Positions 25,069 to 33,412 are shown, counted from the stretch's first letter. The stretch: 64,000 nucleotides of DNA from JANMDU01 sp031376455 (GCA_031376455.1 JANMDU010000086.1:28834-92833), one strand, 5' to 3'. Numbers and translations: made by a program. The notes: generated from the sequence alone by a model not told the origin.

Positions 25069-26538
25069 ATGAAGACCGAAGTCCTAGAAGCGACCCACAA
25101 CGCCGCAAATCGCGTCAGCCCTGCAAGCGGCTGGCTGCGCCGCCATGCGCAGAAGCTGGGTTGGCAGAAAGACGCTGCCCGATCAGAAAAAAGCCTAAAT
25201 CCTAAGGAAAAACAGCCTCCAAATGCGAGTTTGGCCGGCATAGAACTTGCGCAAAGTGCTATTCAAATCATAGCAACGACGGATCGCGCTATGCGCTCCA
25301 CGCATGAGCGTCTGAAAGCATCGCTCAAGCAAAAGCATGAGGCGCTCTCGCCGCGCGTGCTGCGGCGCACTTTATTGGAGCTGCAAGCGGTGTGTGATCC
25401 GCAGGTCAGCGAGGTGGAGGGCGGGCGCAGGGCGCAAGGTGTCGCGGCTTGGTATGCCAAGGCTCATCTGCATGAGCAGCGCGATATGTGGCTGCTGATC
25501 AGTGAGCAGTTTGCTCCAGATGCAGCGCAATTACGAAAAGCCCGAGAGCAGTATGAAAAGGCGCTGATCTCCGGCGATTTGGGTGAGATGGAGGTAGCGA
25601 TGCAAAAATCTTTGCTGTCGCCGCGCAAACGTTTGCTCCAGCGCTTTGCTGCTTTTCCCGAAGGCATTCGATTTTTGATCGATATGCGCACGCAGTGGTT
25701 GCCTGAGCTCAAGAAAGATCGCCGCTTGCTTGCGCTGGATGCTGAGTTGGAGGCGTTACTGTCCACATGGTTCGATGTGGCTTTCTTGGAGCTGCGCCGC
25801 ATCAGCTGGGACAGCCCGGCATCTCTTTTGGAAAAGCTGATTCGCTATGAAGCCGTCCACGATATCAAAGGCTGGACAGATCTGAAAAATCGCTTGGATT
25901 CAGATCGACGCTGCTATGGTTTCTTTCATGCCAAGTTGCCCGATGAGCCGCTGATTTTTGTGGAGGTGGCGCTCGGGGATGAGATAGCGACCAGCATAGA
26001 GCCACTGCTTGATGAGCAAGCGACTTTGCATGATTTGAAGGCCGCAACCACAGCGATTTTTTATTCGATCAGCAACACACAGACGGGCTTGCGTGGCGTG
26101 GGCTTTGGTGATTCGCTGATCAAGCGCGTGGTCGAGACTTTGAAGGCAGAGTTGCCCAAGCTCAAAGTGTTTGCCACACTCTCGCCGATCCCCGGTTTTC
26201 GTGCATGGCTGGTTAAAACGGATGCGCAATTGGTCGCGCGCTCTGATGCTGAATTGGAGAAAATGCAAGCGCCTTTGCTTAAGTCTGCTGCGCAGTATCT
26301 TGCATCAGAGCTGCGCGATGGCCAGCCCGTTGATGCCGTGGCTAAATTTCATTTGTGTAATGGTGCGCGCGTGGAGCGCATCAACTGGGCGGCTGACCCG
26401 AGCGCCAAAGGCATCAAGCAATCCTTCGGTCTGATGGTCAATTATCTTTATGATCTGCGCCAGATCGACAAATATCGCCAATCTTTGCATGCAGGCAAAA
26501 TAGCCTGTAGCGCTGATATCAAGAAGCTATTGAGTTAA
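25069..26538 (+). CDS. matA: Malonyl-CoA decarboxylase
   Basis: A 489-residue MCD-family enzyme converting malonyl-CoA to acetyl-CoA and CO2. It has an N-terminal helical domain and a C-terminal GNAT-like catalytic domain. 'SPIPGFRAWL' and 'KFHLCNGARVERINW' contain the conserved Ser and His of the active site. Residues about 54-69 ('LAGIELAQSAIQIIATTD') are an in-frame SR copy in the weakly conserved N-terminal extension. It lies 2 bp after the GntR gene and is followed by Bug, enoyl-CoA hydratase and malonyl-CoA synthetase genes, so the enzyme pair MatB/MatA turns malonate into acetyl-CoA. Confidence 0.93.
   Translation: MKTEVLEATHNAANRVSPASGWLRRHAQKLGWQKDAARSEKSLNPKEKQPPNASLAGIELAQSAIQIIATTDRAMRSTHERLKASLKQKHEALSPRVLRRTLLELQAVCDPQVSEVEGGRRAQGVAAWYAKAHLHEQRDMWLLISEQFAPDAAQLRKAREQYEKALISGDLGEMEVAMQKSLLSPRKRLLQRFAAFPEGIRFLIDMRTQWLPELKKDRRLLALDAELEALLSTWFDVAFLELRRISWDSPASLLEKLIRYEAVHDIKGWTDLKNRLDSDRRCYGFFHAKLPDEPLIFVEVALGDEIATSIEPLLDEQATLHDLKAATTAIFYSISNTQTGLRGVGFGDSLIKRVVETLKAELPKLKVFATLSPIPGFRAWLVKTDAQLVARSDAELEKMQAPLLKSAAQYLASELRDGQPVDAVAKFHLCNGARVERINWAADPSAKGIKQSFGLMVNYLYDLRQIDKYRQSLHAGKIACSADIKKLLS
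25229..25276 (+). repeat. SR copy in the malonyl-CoA decarboxylase gene
   Basis: TTGGCCGGCATAGAAC, TTGCGCAAAGTGCTA and the CTATTCAAATCATAGC tail. It lacks the poly-T/AAGCG leader. Read in the forward SR frame. Confidence 0.85.
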
Positions 26539-26560
26539 TTTTTTTTACTGGAGACAAACC

Positions 26561-27553
26561 ATGAATGCAATGATCAATCGCCGCGAGGCCTTAGCCGCAG
26601 CAGCCTCGGGGATTGCTACGTTTTCCGTAGCATCTCGCGCACAATCGGCGGGCGCTTGGCCGGCAAAACCTGTGAATTTGATCGTGCCTTTCCCTGCAGG
26701 TGGCGGCACGGACGCATTTGCACGGCCATTGTCTGCAGCGTTTGCCAAAAACACAGGGCGGATGATGGTAATCGACAACAAGGGCGGTGCCGGTGGTACG
26801 TTGGGCGCTGGCCTTGCTGCGAAAGCACCCGCTGATGGCTACAACCTGTTCATGGGTGCGGTACACCACTCGATTGCGCCGAGCATGTATGCAAAATTAG
26901 ATTACGACATTGAAAAAGATTTCGTGCCCTTGATCTTGGTGGCTAATGTGCCGCAAGTCGTGGTGGTCAATCCGCGCAAAGTGCCGGTAGCTAATTTCAA
27001 AGAATTTTTAGAGTTTTTGAAGAAGAATCCCGGCAAGCTCAACTACGGCTCAGCGGGCGGCGGCACATCGCATCATCTCGCCGGCGAGCTCTTCAAGCAG
27101 CAAACCAAAACCTTCATCACGCATATTCCCTACCGCGGCGCGGGGCCTTCTCTGCAAGGCCTGATTGCAGGTGATGTGGAGATGATGTTTGATGGCTTGG
27201 GCTCAAGCGCTGCGCATATCAATGGCGGCCGCATCAAGGCGCTGATGGTCTCAGGCAAGCAACGCAATCCAGCGTTCCCGGATGTGCCTTGCGCTGCTGA
27301 GCTCGGTTTGCCTGATTACACCGTGACGACTTGGTATGGCGTCTGGACACCGCGCGGCACGCCGGCGGACGTGCAAGCCAGAGCGATTGAAGAGATTCGC
27401 AAGGCTTACAACACCGATGAAGCCAAGGCGGCATGGGCACGACAAGGTGCGGAGTTTACGGGGCTCACGGGAGCGCAATTTGGCAGCTTTGTAAGCGCGG
27501 AGATCAAGCGCTGGGAGCAGGTCGTCAAGCTCTCGGGCGCGAGGCTGGATTGA
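26561..27553 (+). CDS. Bug-type periplasmic solute-binding protein
   Basis: A 330-residue tripartite-tricarboxylate (TctC/Bug) binding protein: 'PVNLIVPFPAGGGTDAFARP', 'DNKGGAGGTLGAG', 'LNYGSAGGGTSHHLAGELF' and 'HIPYRGAGPSLQGLIAG'. The leader 'NRREALAAAASGIATF' has a twin Arg and could be a Tat signal. It sits inside the mat operon where many bacteria have a MatC or MdcF permease, so it may bind malonate or a related dicarboxylate. No TctA/TctB membrane genes lie nearby, as is usual for orphan Bug proteins. Confidence 0.9.
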   Translation: MNAMINRREALAAAASGIATFSVASRAQSAGAWPAKPVNLIVPFPAGGGTDAFARPLSAAFAKNTGRMMVIDNKGGAGGTLGAGLAAKAPADGYNLFMGAVHHSIAPSMYAKLDYDIEKDFVPLILVANVPQVVVVNPRKVPVANFKEFLEFLKKNPGKLNYGSAGGGTSHHLAGELFKQQTKTFITHIPYRGAGPSLQGLIAGDVEMMFDGLGSSAAHINGGRIKALMVSGKQRNPAFPDVPCAAELGLPDYTVTTWYGVWTPRGTPADVQARAIEEIRKAYNTDEAKAAWARQGAEFTGLTGAQFGSFVSAEIKRWEQVVKLSGARLD

Positions 27554-27568
27554 TGGGTCTCTAGCGCG

Positions 27569-28354
27569 ATGCTCAATCTGCAAGTTGCGGGGCAGATCGC
27601 CACGCTCGTGATCAGCCATGCCGCGCGCCGCAATGCGATGTCGCGGGCGATGTGGCAAGCCTTGCCGGGTGTTCTGCAATCGCTTCCGCTGGATGTGCGC
27701 TGCCTCATCATTCGAGGCGAGGGTGATCACTTTTGCTCGGGGGGCGATATCTCCGAATACCCAAGCTTCCGTTTTGAAGAGAGCAGTTTGCGAGCGTTTC
27801 ACGAAATGGATGTGGCGCCCGCGCTTGAAGCCTTGCTCGCCATTGACATTCCTATCGTGGCCATGATCGCTGGCCACTGCATGGGCGGTGGGCTGGAGAT
27901 TTCATCGTGCGCAGACATTCGCATTGCATCTGATTCAGCCACATTTGGCGCACCGATTGCTAAGCTGGGCATGCCGATGGCGCAGCGTGAGATGGCGATT
28001 GTGCTTCGCGCAGCGGGCGAGGCAACGGTGCGCGAGATGCTGCTAGAGGCCAAGGTGTTGAATGCGCAAGAGATGAAAGCGCGTGGCTTCTTGCAGCGCG
28101 TCGTGCCAGATGCGCAACTACGGCAGGAGGCACAAGCGACGGCTGAGCGCATCGCAGCACTCTCGCCGCAAGCAGCCAAGCTCAACAAACAGTTTTTAAG
28201 AGCATTTTTAAACAAAAATAGCCCTCTAGCCGGCATAAAACCTGCGCAGAGTGCTATGAATTCAGTAGTAAAAGACGATTATGCCTATGCTGCTAGCGCC
28301 GAGCATCAAGAGGGCATCAAGGCCTTCCTTTGCAAACGCACTGCACAATTTTGA
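27569..28354 (+). CDS. Enoyl-CoA hydratase/isomerase family protein of the malonate operon
   Basis: A 261-residue crotonase: 'CSGGDISEYPS' and 'GHCMGGGLEISSCADIRIA' form the oxyanion hole; 'GAPIAKLGMPMAQREMAIV' follows. The acid/base Glu of hydratases is not obvious, so the reaction is uncertain. Residues about 213-235 ('LAGIKPAQSAMNSVVK') are an in-frame SR copy in the C-terminal helical region near the trimer interface. It lies 15 bp after the Bug gene, and its end nearly abuts malonyl-CoA synthetase. Confidence 0.85.
   Translation: MLNLQVAGQIATLVISHAARRNAMSRAMWQALPGVLQSLPLDVRCLIIRGEGDHFCSGGDISEYPSFRFEESSLRAFHEMDVAPALEALLAIDIPIVAMIAGHCMGGGLEISSCADIRIASDSATFGAPIAKLGMPMAQREMAIVLRAAGEATVREMLLEAKVLNAQEMKARGFLQRVVPDAQLRQEAQATAERIAALSPQAAKLNKQFLRAFLNKNSPLAGIKPAQSAMNSVVKDDYAYAASAEHQEGIKAFLCKRTAQF
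28207..28273 (+). repeat. SR copy in the enoyl-CoA hydratase gene
   Basis: Near-consensus: TTTTTAAACAAAAATAGCCC leader, TAGCCGGCATAAAACC, TGCGCAGAGTGCTA, and an altered tail (CTATGAATTCAGTAGTAA). Read forward as 'LAGIKPAQSAMNSVV'. Confidence 0.88.
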
Positions 28355-28367
28355 ACACACTGTGAAC

Positions 28368-29912
28368 ATGAACAACGCTAATATTTATGCCAACCTCCGC
28401 GCCCAATTCCCCGCGGATTTAAGTGCTATCGCGGTCGAAACAGACAACGGCCTCAACTATTCTTGGGCAGACCTTGAACGCGGCAGCGCGATGATGGCCA
28501 ACTTGCTGCAAGGCCTCAATATTCCGCGAGGCAGCCGAGTGGCCGTGCAGGTTGAAAAATCTGTCGAAGCGATGATGCTTTACTTGGCCACGCTACGCGC
28601 AGGCTTGGTCTTCTTGCCACTCAACACCGCCTATCAAAGCGCTGAGATGGAGTATTTCATCACCAATGCGGAGCCAGCTGTGGTCGTGTGCAGCAGCAAA
28701 AATTTTGGTTGGGTGTCAAAAATCGCGTTCACCTGTGGTGCGCAATCCGTCTTCAGCTTGAACGATGATCGCACGGGCAGCTTGCTCGATCGCGCTGTGC
28801 ATTGCTCTGATATTCATAGCTGCTCGCGCAATGAAGATAGCGACTTAGCAGCTATTTTGTACACAAGCGGCACGACGGGGCGCAGCAAAGGCGCGATGCT
28901 ATCGCATGGCAATATGCTAAGCAATGCTGCAATGCTGAAAAGCTATTGGGGCTTCAAAACTGGCGACGTGTTGATTCATGCTCTGCCCATTTTTCATGTG
29001 CACGGCTTGTTTGTGGCGATTCATGCAGCGCTGATCAACGGTAGCAAAATGATTTGGCTCAACAAGTTTGATCCCAAAACCGTTATCGCTGAGATGCCGC
29101 GCGCATCCGTCTTCATGGGCGTACCTACTTTGTACACGCGCATGCTTGGCGAAGCTTCGCTCAATAAACAGGCCGCCAAAAACATGCGCCTCTTTATCGC
29201 TGGCTCTGCGCCACTTTTGAAAGAAACGCATGAAGAATGGGAGCAGGCGACGGGTCATAAAATCGTCGAGCGCTATGGCATGAGCGAGACCGTGATGCTG
29301 ACCAGCAATCCCTATGCAGCGGACAATCGCTTTGACAACCAGAGCGAGCGCCGCGCCGGCACAGTGGGCTTCCCGCTGCCTGGAGTGAACTTGCGCATTG
29401 CAGGAGAAGATGGGAAAGCCCTGCCCACCAATGAGATCGGTGGCATCCACGTCAAAGGCTCGAATGTGTTTGCAGGCTATTGGCGCATGCCTGGGAAGAC
29501 GAAAGAAGAGTTCACGGCTGACGGCTTTTTCAAAACTGGCGATGTGGGCAAGCAAGATGAGCACGGCTATGTGCATATCGTTGGCCGCAGCAAAGACCTG
29601 ATTATTTCTGGCGGTTACAACGTCTATCCCGCTGAGATTGAGGGCTATATCAACGAGATGGATGGCGTTGCTGAGAGCGCTTTGATCGGCGTGCCGCATC
29701 CTGATTTTGGTGAGGTCGGCATTGCGGTGGTAATTGCCAAGGCAGGCGCTGTCCTCAAACCGGAGGCCATTCTTGCCACACTCAAATCAAAATTGGCGAA
29801 TTTCAAAATCCCCAAACGCTGCGAAATCGTTGCCGAGCTGCCGCGCAATACAATGGGGAAAGTGCAAAAGAATTTGCTGCGCGAGAAGTACAAATTGGTT
29901 TTTCAAGCTTAA
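28368..29912 (+). CDS. matB: Malonyl-CoA synthetase
   Basis: A 514-residue acyl-CoA synthetase of the ANL superfamily: P-loop 'YTSGTTGRSKGAMLSHGN', 'ERYGMSETVMLTSNPY', 'KTGDVGKQDEHGYVHIVGRS', 'GGYNVYPAEIE', and the terminal catalytic Lys in 'LPRNTMGKVQKNLL'. The context with malonyl-CoA decarboxylase identifies MatB (malonate + ATP + CoA to malonyl-CoA). ATG 28368 matches the family N-terminus; an upstream in-frame ATG at 28281 would overlap the previous gene. A short stretch near 28806-28852 has weak similarity to a reverse SR. Confidence 0.93.
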   Translation: MNNANIYANLRAQFPADLSAIAVETDNGLNYSWADLERGSAMMANLLQGLNIPRGSRVAVQVEKSVEAMMLYLATLRAGLVFLPLNTAYQSAEMEYFITNAEPAVVVCSSKNFGWVSKIAFTCGAQSVFSLNDDRTGSLLDRAVHCSDIHSCSRNEDSDLAAILYTSGTTGRSKGAMLSHGNMLSNAAMLKSYWGFKTGDVLIHALPIFHVHGLFVAIHAALINGSKMIWLNKFDPKTVIAEMPRASVFMGVPTLYTRMLGEASLNKQAAKNMRLFIAGSAPLLKETHEEWEQATGHKIVERYGMSETVMLTSNPYAADNRFDNQSERRAGTVGFPLPGVNLRIAGEDGKALPTNEIGGIHVKGSNVFAGYWRMPGKTKEEFTADGFFKTGDVGKQDEHGYVHIVGRSKDLIISGGYNVYPAEIEGYINEMDGVAESALIGVPHPDFGEVGIAVVIAKAGAVLKPEAILATLKSKLANFKIPKRCEIVAELPRNTMGKVQKNLLREKYKLVFQA

Positions 29913-29947
29913 CCGGTTTGATCTCAGTTTACTTGAATGCTTTTCTT

Positions 29948-29990
29948 TTGATAGCACTCTGCGCAGGATCCTTGCCGGCGAAGCGCTTAT
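29948..29990 (-). repeat. SR copy at the left edge of direct repeat A
   Basis: Reverse orientation: TGATAGCACTCTGCGCAGG, then CTTGCCGGCGAAGCG. It is intergenic and fused to the structured unit that follows, as also seen for copy B at 42000. Confidence 0.75.
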
Positions 29991-30011
29991 TTCGTTCATG
30001 AATCGTACCTT

Positions 30012-30216
30012 GCGGCAGCCTACGCGCTGCGTGGCTACGCCCAGAGCAGCGACGCCTTCGGCGGAGCATCTGCAGTGCTCGCTTTCAAAGGCCGCAAAAA
30101 CAACTCGCTTCGCTCAAACACGTTTTTGCTAAGGCGAGTACGCCTTACCTTTGCAAGCTGCGCGCTTCGAGCTCGCTGCTCAATCGGGCTCAGCCGCACA
30201 GCGCGTAGGCTGCCGC
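30012..30216 (+). other. Multibranched structured element 1, copy A (candidate structured RNA or MITE)
   Basis: The basal stem 30012-30036 pairs with 30192-30216 (23 of 25 positions, plus a wobble). It continues as 30039-30042 with 30186-30189 and 30044-30052 with 30173-30181. The inner arms are the CGCC-TTC-GGCG hairpin 30053-30063, GAGCA/TGCTC (30064-30080), a stem of 30081-30091 with 30148-30158, GCAAAAAC/GTTTTTGC (30094-30101 with 30122-30129), and AAGGCG-AGTA-CGCCTT (30131-30146). Copy B keeps these pairings through compensatory changes. Strand of transcription, if any, is unknown. Confidence 0.55.
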
Positions 30217-30320
30217 GAGAGCGCGAGTGGTGGAGTGCATAGATTTCCGAGCGACGCTCATCAAGAGCGAACTGCCTTGAGAACGAAATCCCATGAACGC
30301 CCAAAGCGCGATGTGGCAGT

Positions 30321-30474
30321 GCCGTGGCCATGCAGCACAATCAGAGCCCTGCGCTGGAAGCACGGAAGAATTTGGCGATTCTGGTCACGAAGCGCTACAA
30401 CGCAAAACTCAAATTCTGAGTACTGCACAGGCTCACCGCGAAGCGGGGCAGGGCTCGTGCGGCATGGCCACGGC
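30321..30474 (+). other. Structured element 2, copy A
   Basis: GCCGTGGCCATGC (30321-30333) pairs perfectly with 30462-30474. GCAC 30335-30338 pairs with GTGC 30457-30460, and GAGCCCTGC (30344-30352) with 30448-30456. An inner AGAATTTG/CAAATTCT stem is also present. Copy B keeps the fold with GAGAG/CTCTC replacing GAGCC/GGCTC. Confidence 0.5.
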
Positions 30475-30605
30475 GCTGACGCAGCACGCGTAAGTCGCAA
30501 AAATGAGAGCCAGTGGATTCGCGCTGCTGCAAGCTCCAAAAAACCAAGCCCATTCGTGTTTACGAGCAGTTGAGATAACTGTTAGACGCTGTTTGCTTGC
30601 TTCGT

Positions 30606-30622
30606 GTGTGACAAAATCACAT
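30606..30622. promoter_or_regulatory. Inverted repeat before the Bug/IlvD genes
   Basis: GTGTGA-CAAAA-TCACAT is a near-perfect 6-bp inverted repeat about 40 bp upstream of the first gene of the island. It is a possible regulator site; no assignment to a specific regulator is supported. Confidence 0.3.
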
Positions 30623-30660
30623 CAAGGATCGTTAGCACAGTCCACAACAGGAGACATTTC

Positions 30661-31659
30661 ATGAAAAATCGTCGATTGACCGGCATATTCATTGCGCAAA
30701 CAGCTATCGCTTTAGTAGCATCTGCGCTTCTCTCAAGCGCGACACTTGCACAAAGTGACTATCCAAATAAGCCGATCAAGATCCTCGTGCCTTTCCCACC
30801 GGGCGGCACCAGCGATGTGATGGGTCGCATGATGGCTGAGCCGTTATCAAGGGTGCTCAAAACGCCCGTGACGGTAGAAAACGTGGGCGGCGGCGGCGGT
30901 GTGGTGGGCACGGAGCGGGGCGTGAAGGCTGCGGCTGATGGCTACACGTTGATTCAAACTGGCGTGGGGCAAAACGCCGTGGCGCATGGCTTGGATGCCG
31001 ATCTGAATAAGCGCTACAACTCCAATACCGACTTCATTCACCTGAGTCAAATCCATCACGGCCCGAACGTGCTCGTGGTCAATGCAGATCGCCCGTTTAA
31101 AAATTTGGGCGATGTGGTGAAGTTTGCCAAAGCCAATCCGGGCAAGCTTGACTATGGCTACACCCATGCCGCCAGTGGCCATATGGCGATGGAGCTGTTT
31201 AAGCAAACGGCGGGCATCTTCATGACGGGCATTCCGTATCGCGGCGGCGGCCCGATGTTGACTGCTGCGATCAGCAATGAAATTCCGTTTATGTTTATTA
31301 ACCAAGATGTTGCGCTGCCGCATATCAAATCGGGCAAGCTGCGCGCGCTGGCTGTTAGCAGCTTGCAGCGCAACCCGCTCTTCCCAGACGTGCCAACTGT
31401 GGCTGAGAGTGGCTATCCCGGCTTTCAAGCGCTGAGCTGGAGTGGCTTGTCGATTCAAAAAGGCACGCCGCAGGTGGTGGTCGATAGGCTAGAGGCCGCG
31501 ATCAAAGAAGTGATGACGTCGCCCGCCATCGTGCAGCGCATGGCATCTCAAGGCTTTGTGATTCCGCCACTCGGGCAAAAGCCGTATGTTGAGTTTGTCG
31601 GCAAAGAGCTCACGCAATGGGAGCGAGTGATCAAGACGGCTGGCATCAAGGCGCAGTGA
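30661..31659 (+). CDS. Bug-type periplasmic solute-binding protein of the uronate island
   Basis: A 332-residue TctC/Bug protein: 'PIKILVPFPPGGTSDVMGRM', 'VENVGGGGGVVGTERGVKAA', 'LDYGYTHAASGHMAMELFK' and 'GIPYRGGGPMLTAAI'. The ATG at 30661 follows CAGGAGACATTTC. The signal peptide ('GIFIAQTAIALVASALLSS') overlaps a diverged SR copy (residues about 6-20), so part of the export signal appears built from repeat sequence. Its stop overlaps the IlvD-type gene start (TGATG), so the two are coupled. The ligand may be an aldonate or other sugar acid; this is inferred from neighbours. Confidence 0.9.
   Translation: MKNRRLTGIFIAQTAIALVASALLSSATLAQSDYPNKPIKILVPFPPGGTSDVMGRMMAEPLSRVLKTPVTVENVGGGGGVVGTERGVKAAADGYTLIQTGVGQNAVAHGLDADLNKRYNSNTDFIHLSQIHHGPNVLVVNADRPFKNLGDVVKFAKANPGKLDYGYTHAASGHMAMELFKQTAGIFMTGIPYRGGGPMLTAAISNEIPFMFINQDVALPHIKSGKLRALAVSSLQRNPLFPDVPTVAESGYPGFQALSWSGLSIQKGTPQVVVDRLEAAIKEVMTSPAIVQRMASQGFVIPPLGQKPYVEFVGKELTQWERVIKTAGIKAQ
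30678..30721 (+). repeat. Diverged SR copy in a signal peptide
   Basis: GACCGGCATATTC, TTGCGCAAACAGCTAT and CGCTTTAGTAGC align with the SR core and tail, with several substitutions. It is read in the usual forward frame as 'LTGIFIAQTAIALVA' and now forms the hydrophobic core of the export signal. Confidence 0.6.
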
Positions 31660-33401
31660 TGACGAAACGAAAGACTTACGACGAGCTGCGCAGCGCACGC
31701 TGGTTTGCCCCCGATGATTTGCGCGGCTTCGGCCACCGCTCGCGCGCGATGCAAATGGGCTATGACCATCAGGACTGGCAAGGCAAGCCGATCATTGCCA
31801 TCTTGAACACGTGGAGCGATATTGGTAATTGCCATTCTCATTTCAAGCAACGTGTAGAAGAAGTCAAGCGCGGCGTGTTGCAGGCGGGTGGCTTTCCGCT
31901 GGAGATTCCGTGCATCTCGGTCGCTGAGAATTTCGTCAAGCCCACCACGATGCTGTATCGCAATCTGCTGGCGATTGAAGCTGAAGAGCAACTGCGCTGC
32001 CATCCAGTCGATGGCGCAGTACTCATGGGCGGCTGCGACAAGACCACGCCAGGCCTGCTCATGGGCGCATTTAGTGCGGGCTTGCCTTGCATTTATTTGC
32101 CCGCTGGCCCGATGCTGCGCGGCAACTGGAAAGGCAAAACGCTCGGCTCAGGCTCAGATGCATGGAAATATTGGGATGAGCGCCGCGCAGGCAACATCAC
32201 TGATGTGCAGTGGATGGAAATTGAAGGCGGCATCGCGCGCAGCGCAGGCACTTGCATGGTCATGGGCACGGCGGCCACGATGATGGGCATTGCCGAGGCG
32301 CTGGGCATGACGCTGCCCGGTGCATCGAGCATCCCCGCAGTCGATGCGAACCATCAGCGCATGGCCACGCAATGCGGTAGGCGAATCGTCGACATGGTGT
32401 GGGAAGACTTGACACCTGCCCGCATGCTCACGCGGGAGAGCTTTGAAAATGCGCTGACGGTGGCGATGGCTGAGGGCTGCTCAACCAATGCGATCATCCA
32501 TTTGGTCGCGATCTCGCGTCGCGCTGGCATTCCTTTGACGCTCGATGATTTCGATGCCTTCTCGCGCAAAGTGCCGGTGATTGCGAATATTCGTCCGAGC
32601 GGCGATAAATATCTGATGGAAGATTTTTATTACGCGGGCGGCATGAAAGCGCTGATGAAGAATTTGCTCGATGCAGGTTTGCTACACAGAAAAGCCTTGA
32701 CGGTGAATGGCCAAACGGTGGCAGAGAATTTGAAAGACGCCGAGACGTACAACGACGATGTGATTCGCCCAATCGACAAGGCGATTTACAAAGAAGGTGC
32801 GCTCGCTGTGTTGCGCGGCAATCTCGCGCCGAACGGCTGTGTGATCAAGCCCAGCGCTTGCTCTGAGAAATTTTTGCAACACACCGGAAAAGCCTTGGTG
32901 TTTGATGATTACCCTTCGCTCAAAAAAGCGGTGGACGACCCGGATTTAGACGTGACGGAAGATCACGTGATGATTCTGCGCAACGCCGGCCCACAAGGCG
33001 GCCCGGGCATGCCGGAGTGGGGCATGGTGCCGATCCCCACGAAGCTGGTGAAGCAGGGCGTGCGCGATATGCTGCGCATCTCAGACGCCCGTATGAGCGG
33101 CACGAGCTATGGCGCATGCATCTTGCACGTCAGCCCCGAGAGCTATATTGGTGGGCCACTCGCGCTTGTGCAAAACGGTGATCTCATCACGGTCAACGTG
33201 CCCGAACGCACGATTCATTTGGAAGTGAGCGACGAAGAGCTAGCAAAACGCAAAGCCGCATGGACACCGCCGCCCAAACGCTTCGAGCGCGGCTATGGCC
33301 ATATGTTTACCCAACACATCTTGCAAGCCGATCAAGGCTGCGATTTTGATTATTTAGAAACCAGTTTTGGCGCACCAGTCTCAGAACCTGTGATCTATTA
33401 A
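31659..33401 (+). CDS. IlvD/Edd-family sugar-acid dehydratase (L-arabinonate dehydratase-like)
   Basis: A 580-residue dehydratase. Cys ligands for an Fe-S cluster are in 'SDIGNCHSHF', 'GGCDKTTPGLLMG' and 'SAGTCMVMGTAATM'; the C-terminal 'RISDARMSGTSYGACILHVS' is diagnostic of the sugar-acid branch rather than IlvD proper. Likely reaction: dehydration of an aldonate (arabinonate, fuconate, galactonate or similar) to the 2-keto-3-deoxy acid. Start at 31659 overlaps the Bug stop. A REPIN-like element separates it from the RraA-like gene. Sequence alone does not fix the substrate. Confidence 0.88.
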   Translation: MTKRKTYDELRSARWFAPDDLRGFGHRSRAMQMGYDHQDWQGKPIIAILNTWSDIGNCHSHFKQRVEEVKRGVLQAGGFPLEIPCISVAENFVKPTTMLYRNLLAIEAEEQLRCHPVDGAVLMGGCDKTTPGLLMGAFSAGLPCIYLPAGPMLRGNWKGKTLGSGSDAWKYWDERRAGNITDVQWMEIEGGIARSAGTCMVMGTAATMMGIAEALGMTLPGASSIPAVDANHQRMATQCGRRIVDMVWEDLTPARMLTRESFENALTVAMAEGCSTNAIIHLVAISRRAGIPLTLDDFDAFSRKVPVIANIRPSGDKYLMEDFYYAGGMKALMKNLLDAGLLHRKALTVNGQTVAENLKDAETYNDDVIRPIDKAIYKEGALAVLRGNLAPNGCVIKPSACSEKFLQHTGKALVFDDYPSLKKAVDDPDLDVTEDHVMILRNAGPQGGPGMPEWGMVPIPTKLVKQGVRDMLRISDARMSGTSYGACILHVSPESYIGGPLALVQNGDLITVNVPERTIHLEVSDEELAKRKAAWTPPPKRFERGYGHMFTQHILQADQGCDFDYLETSFGAPVSEPVIY

Positions 33402-33412
33402 TAACGAAAAGG

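Larger units (their letters stand above)
29949..30490 (+). repeat. Direct repeat A: left boundary of the uronate island
   Basis: About 542 bp, non-coding, very similar by eye to 42000-42542 in the same orientation. Two well-matched blocks (29949-30223 and 30308-30490) are separated by about 85 bp that do not match copy B. It contains an SR, a structured element of 205 nt (30012-30216) and a hairpin element (30321-30474). Short open frames here differ between the copies and have no protein-like features. The remaining sequence from 30491 to the Bug gene holds only that gene's promoter region. Confidence 0.85.

Noticed and set aside
28806..28852. Reverse SR-like stretch in the malonyl-CoA synthetase gene
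   Set aside because: Only GCGCGAGCAGCTATGAAT-like parts match; the GCCGGC core is absent. Kept as a possible decayed copy, not called.
30151..30573. 140-codon open frame in direct repeat A
   Set aside because: The corresponding frame in repeat B is interrupted and differs, and the sequence conservation follows hairpin arms rather than codons.
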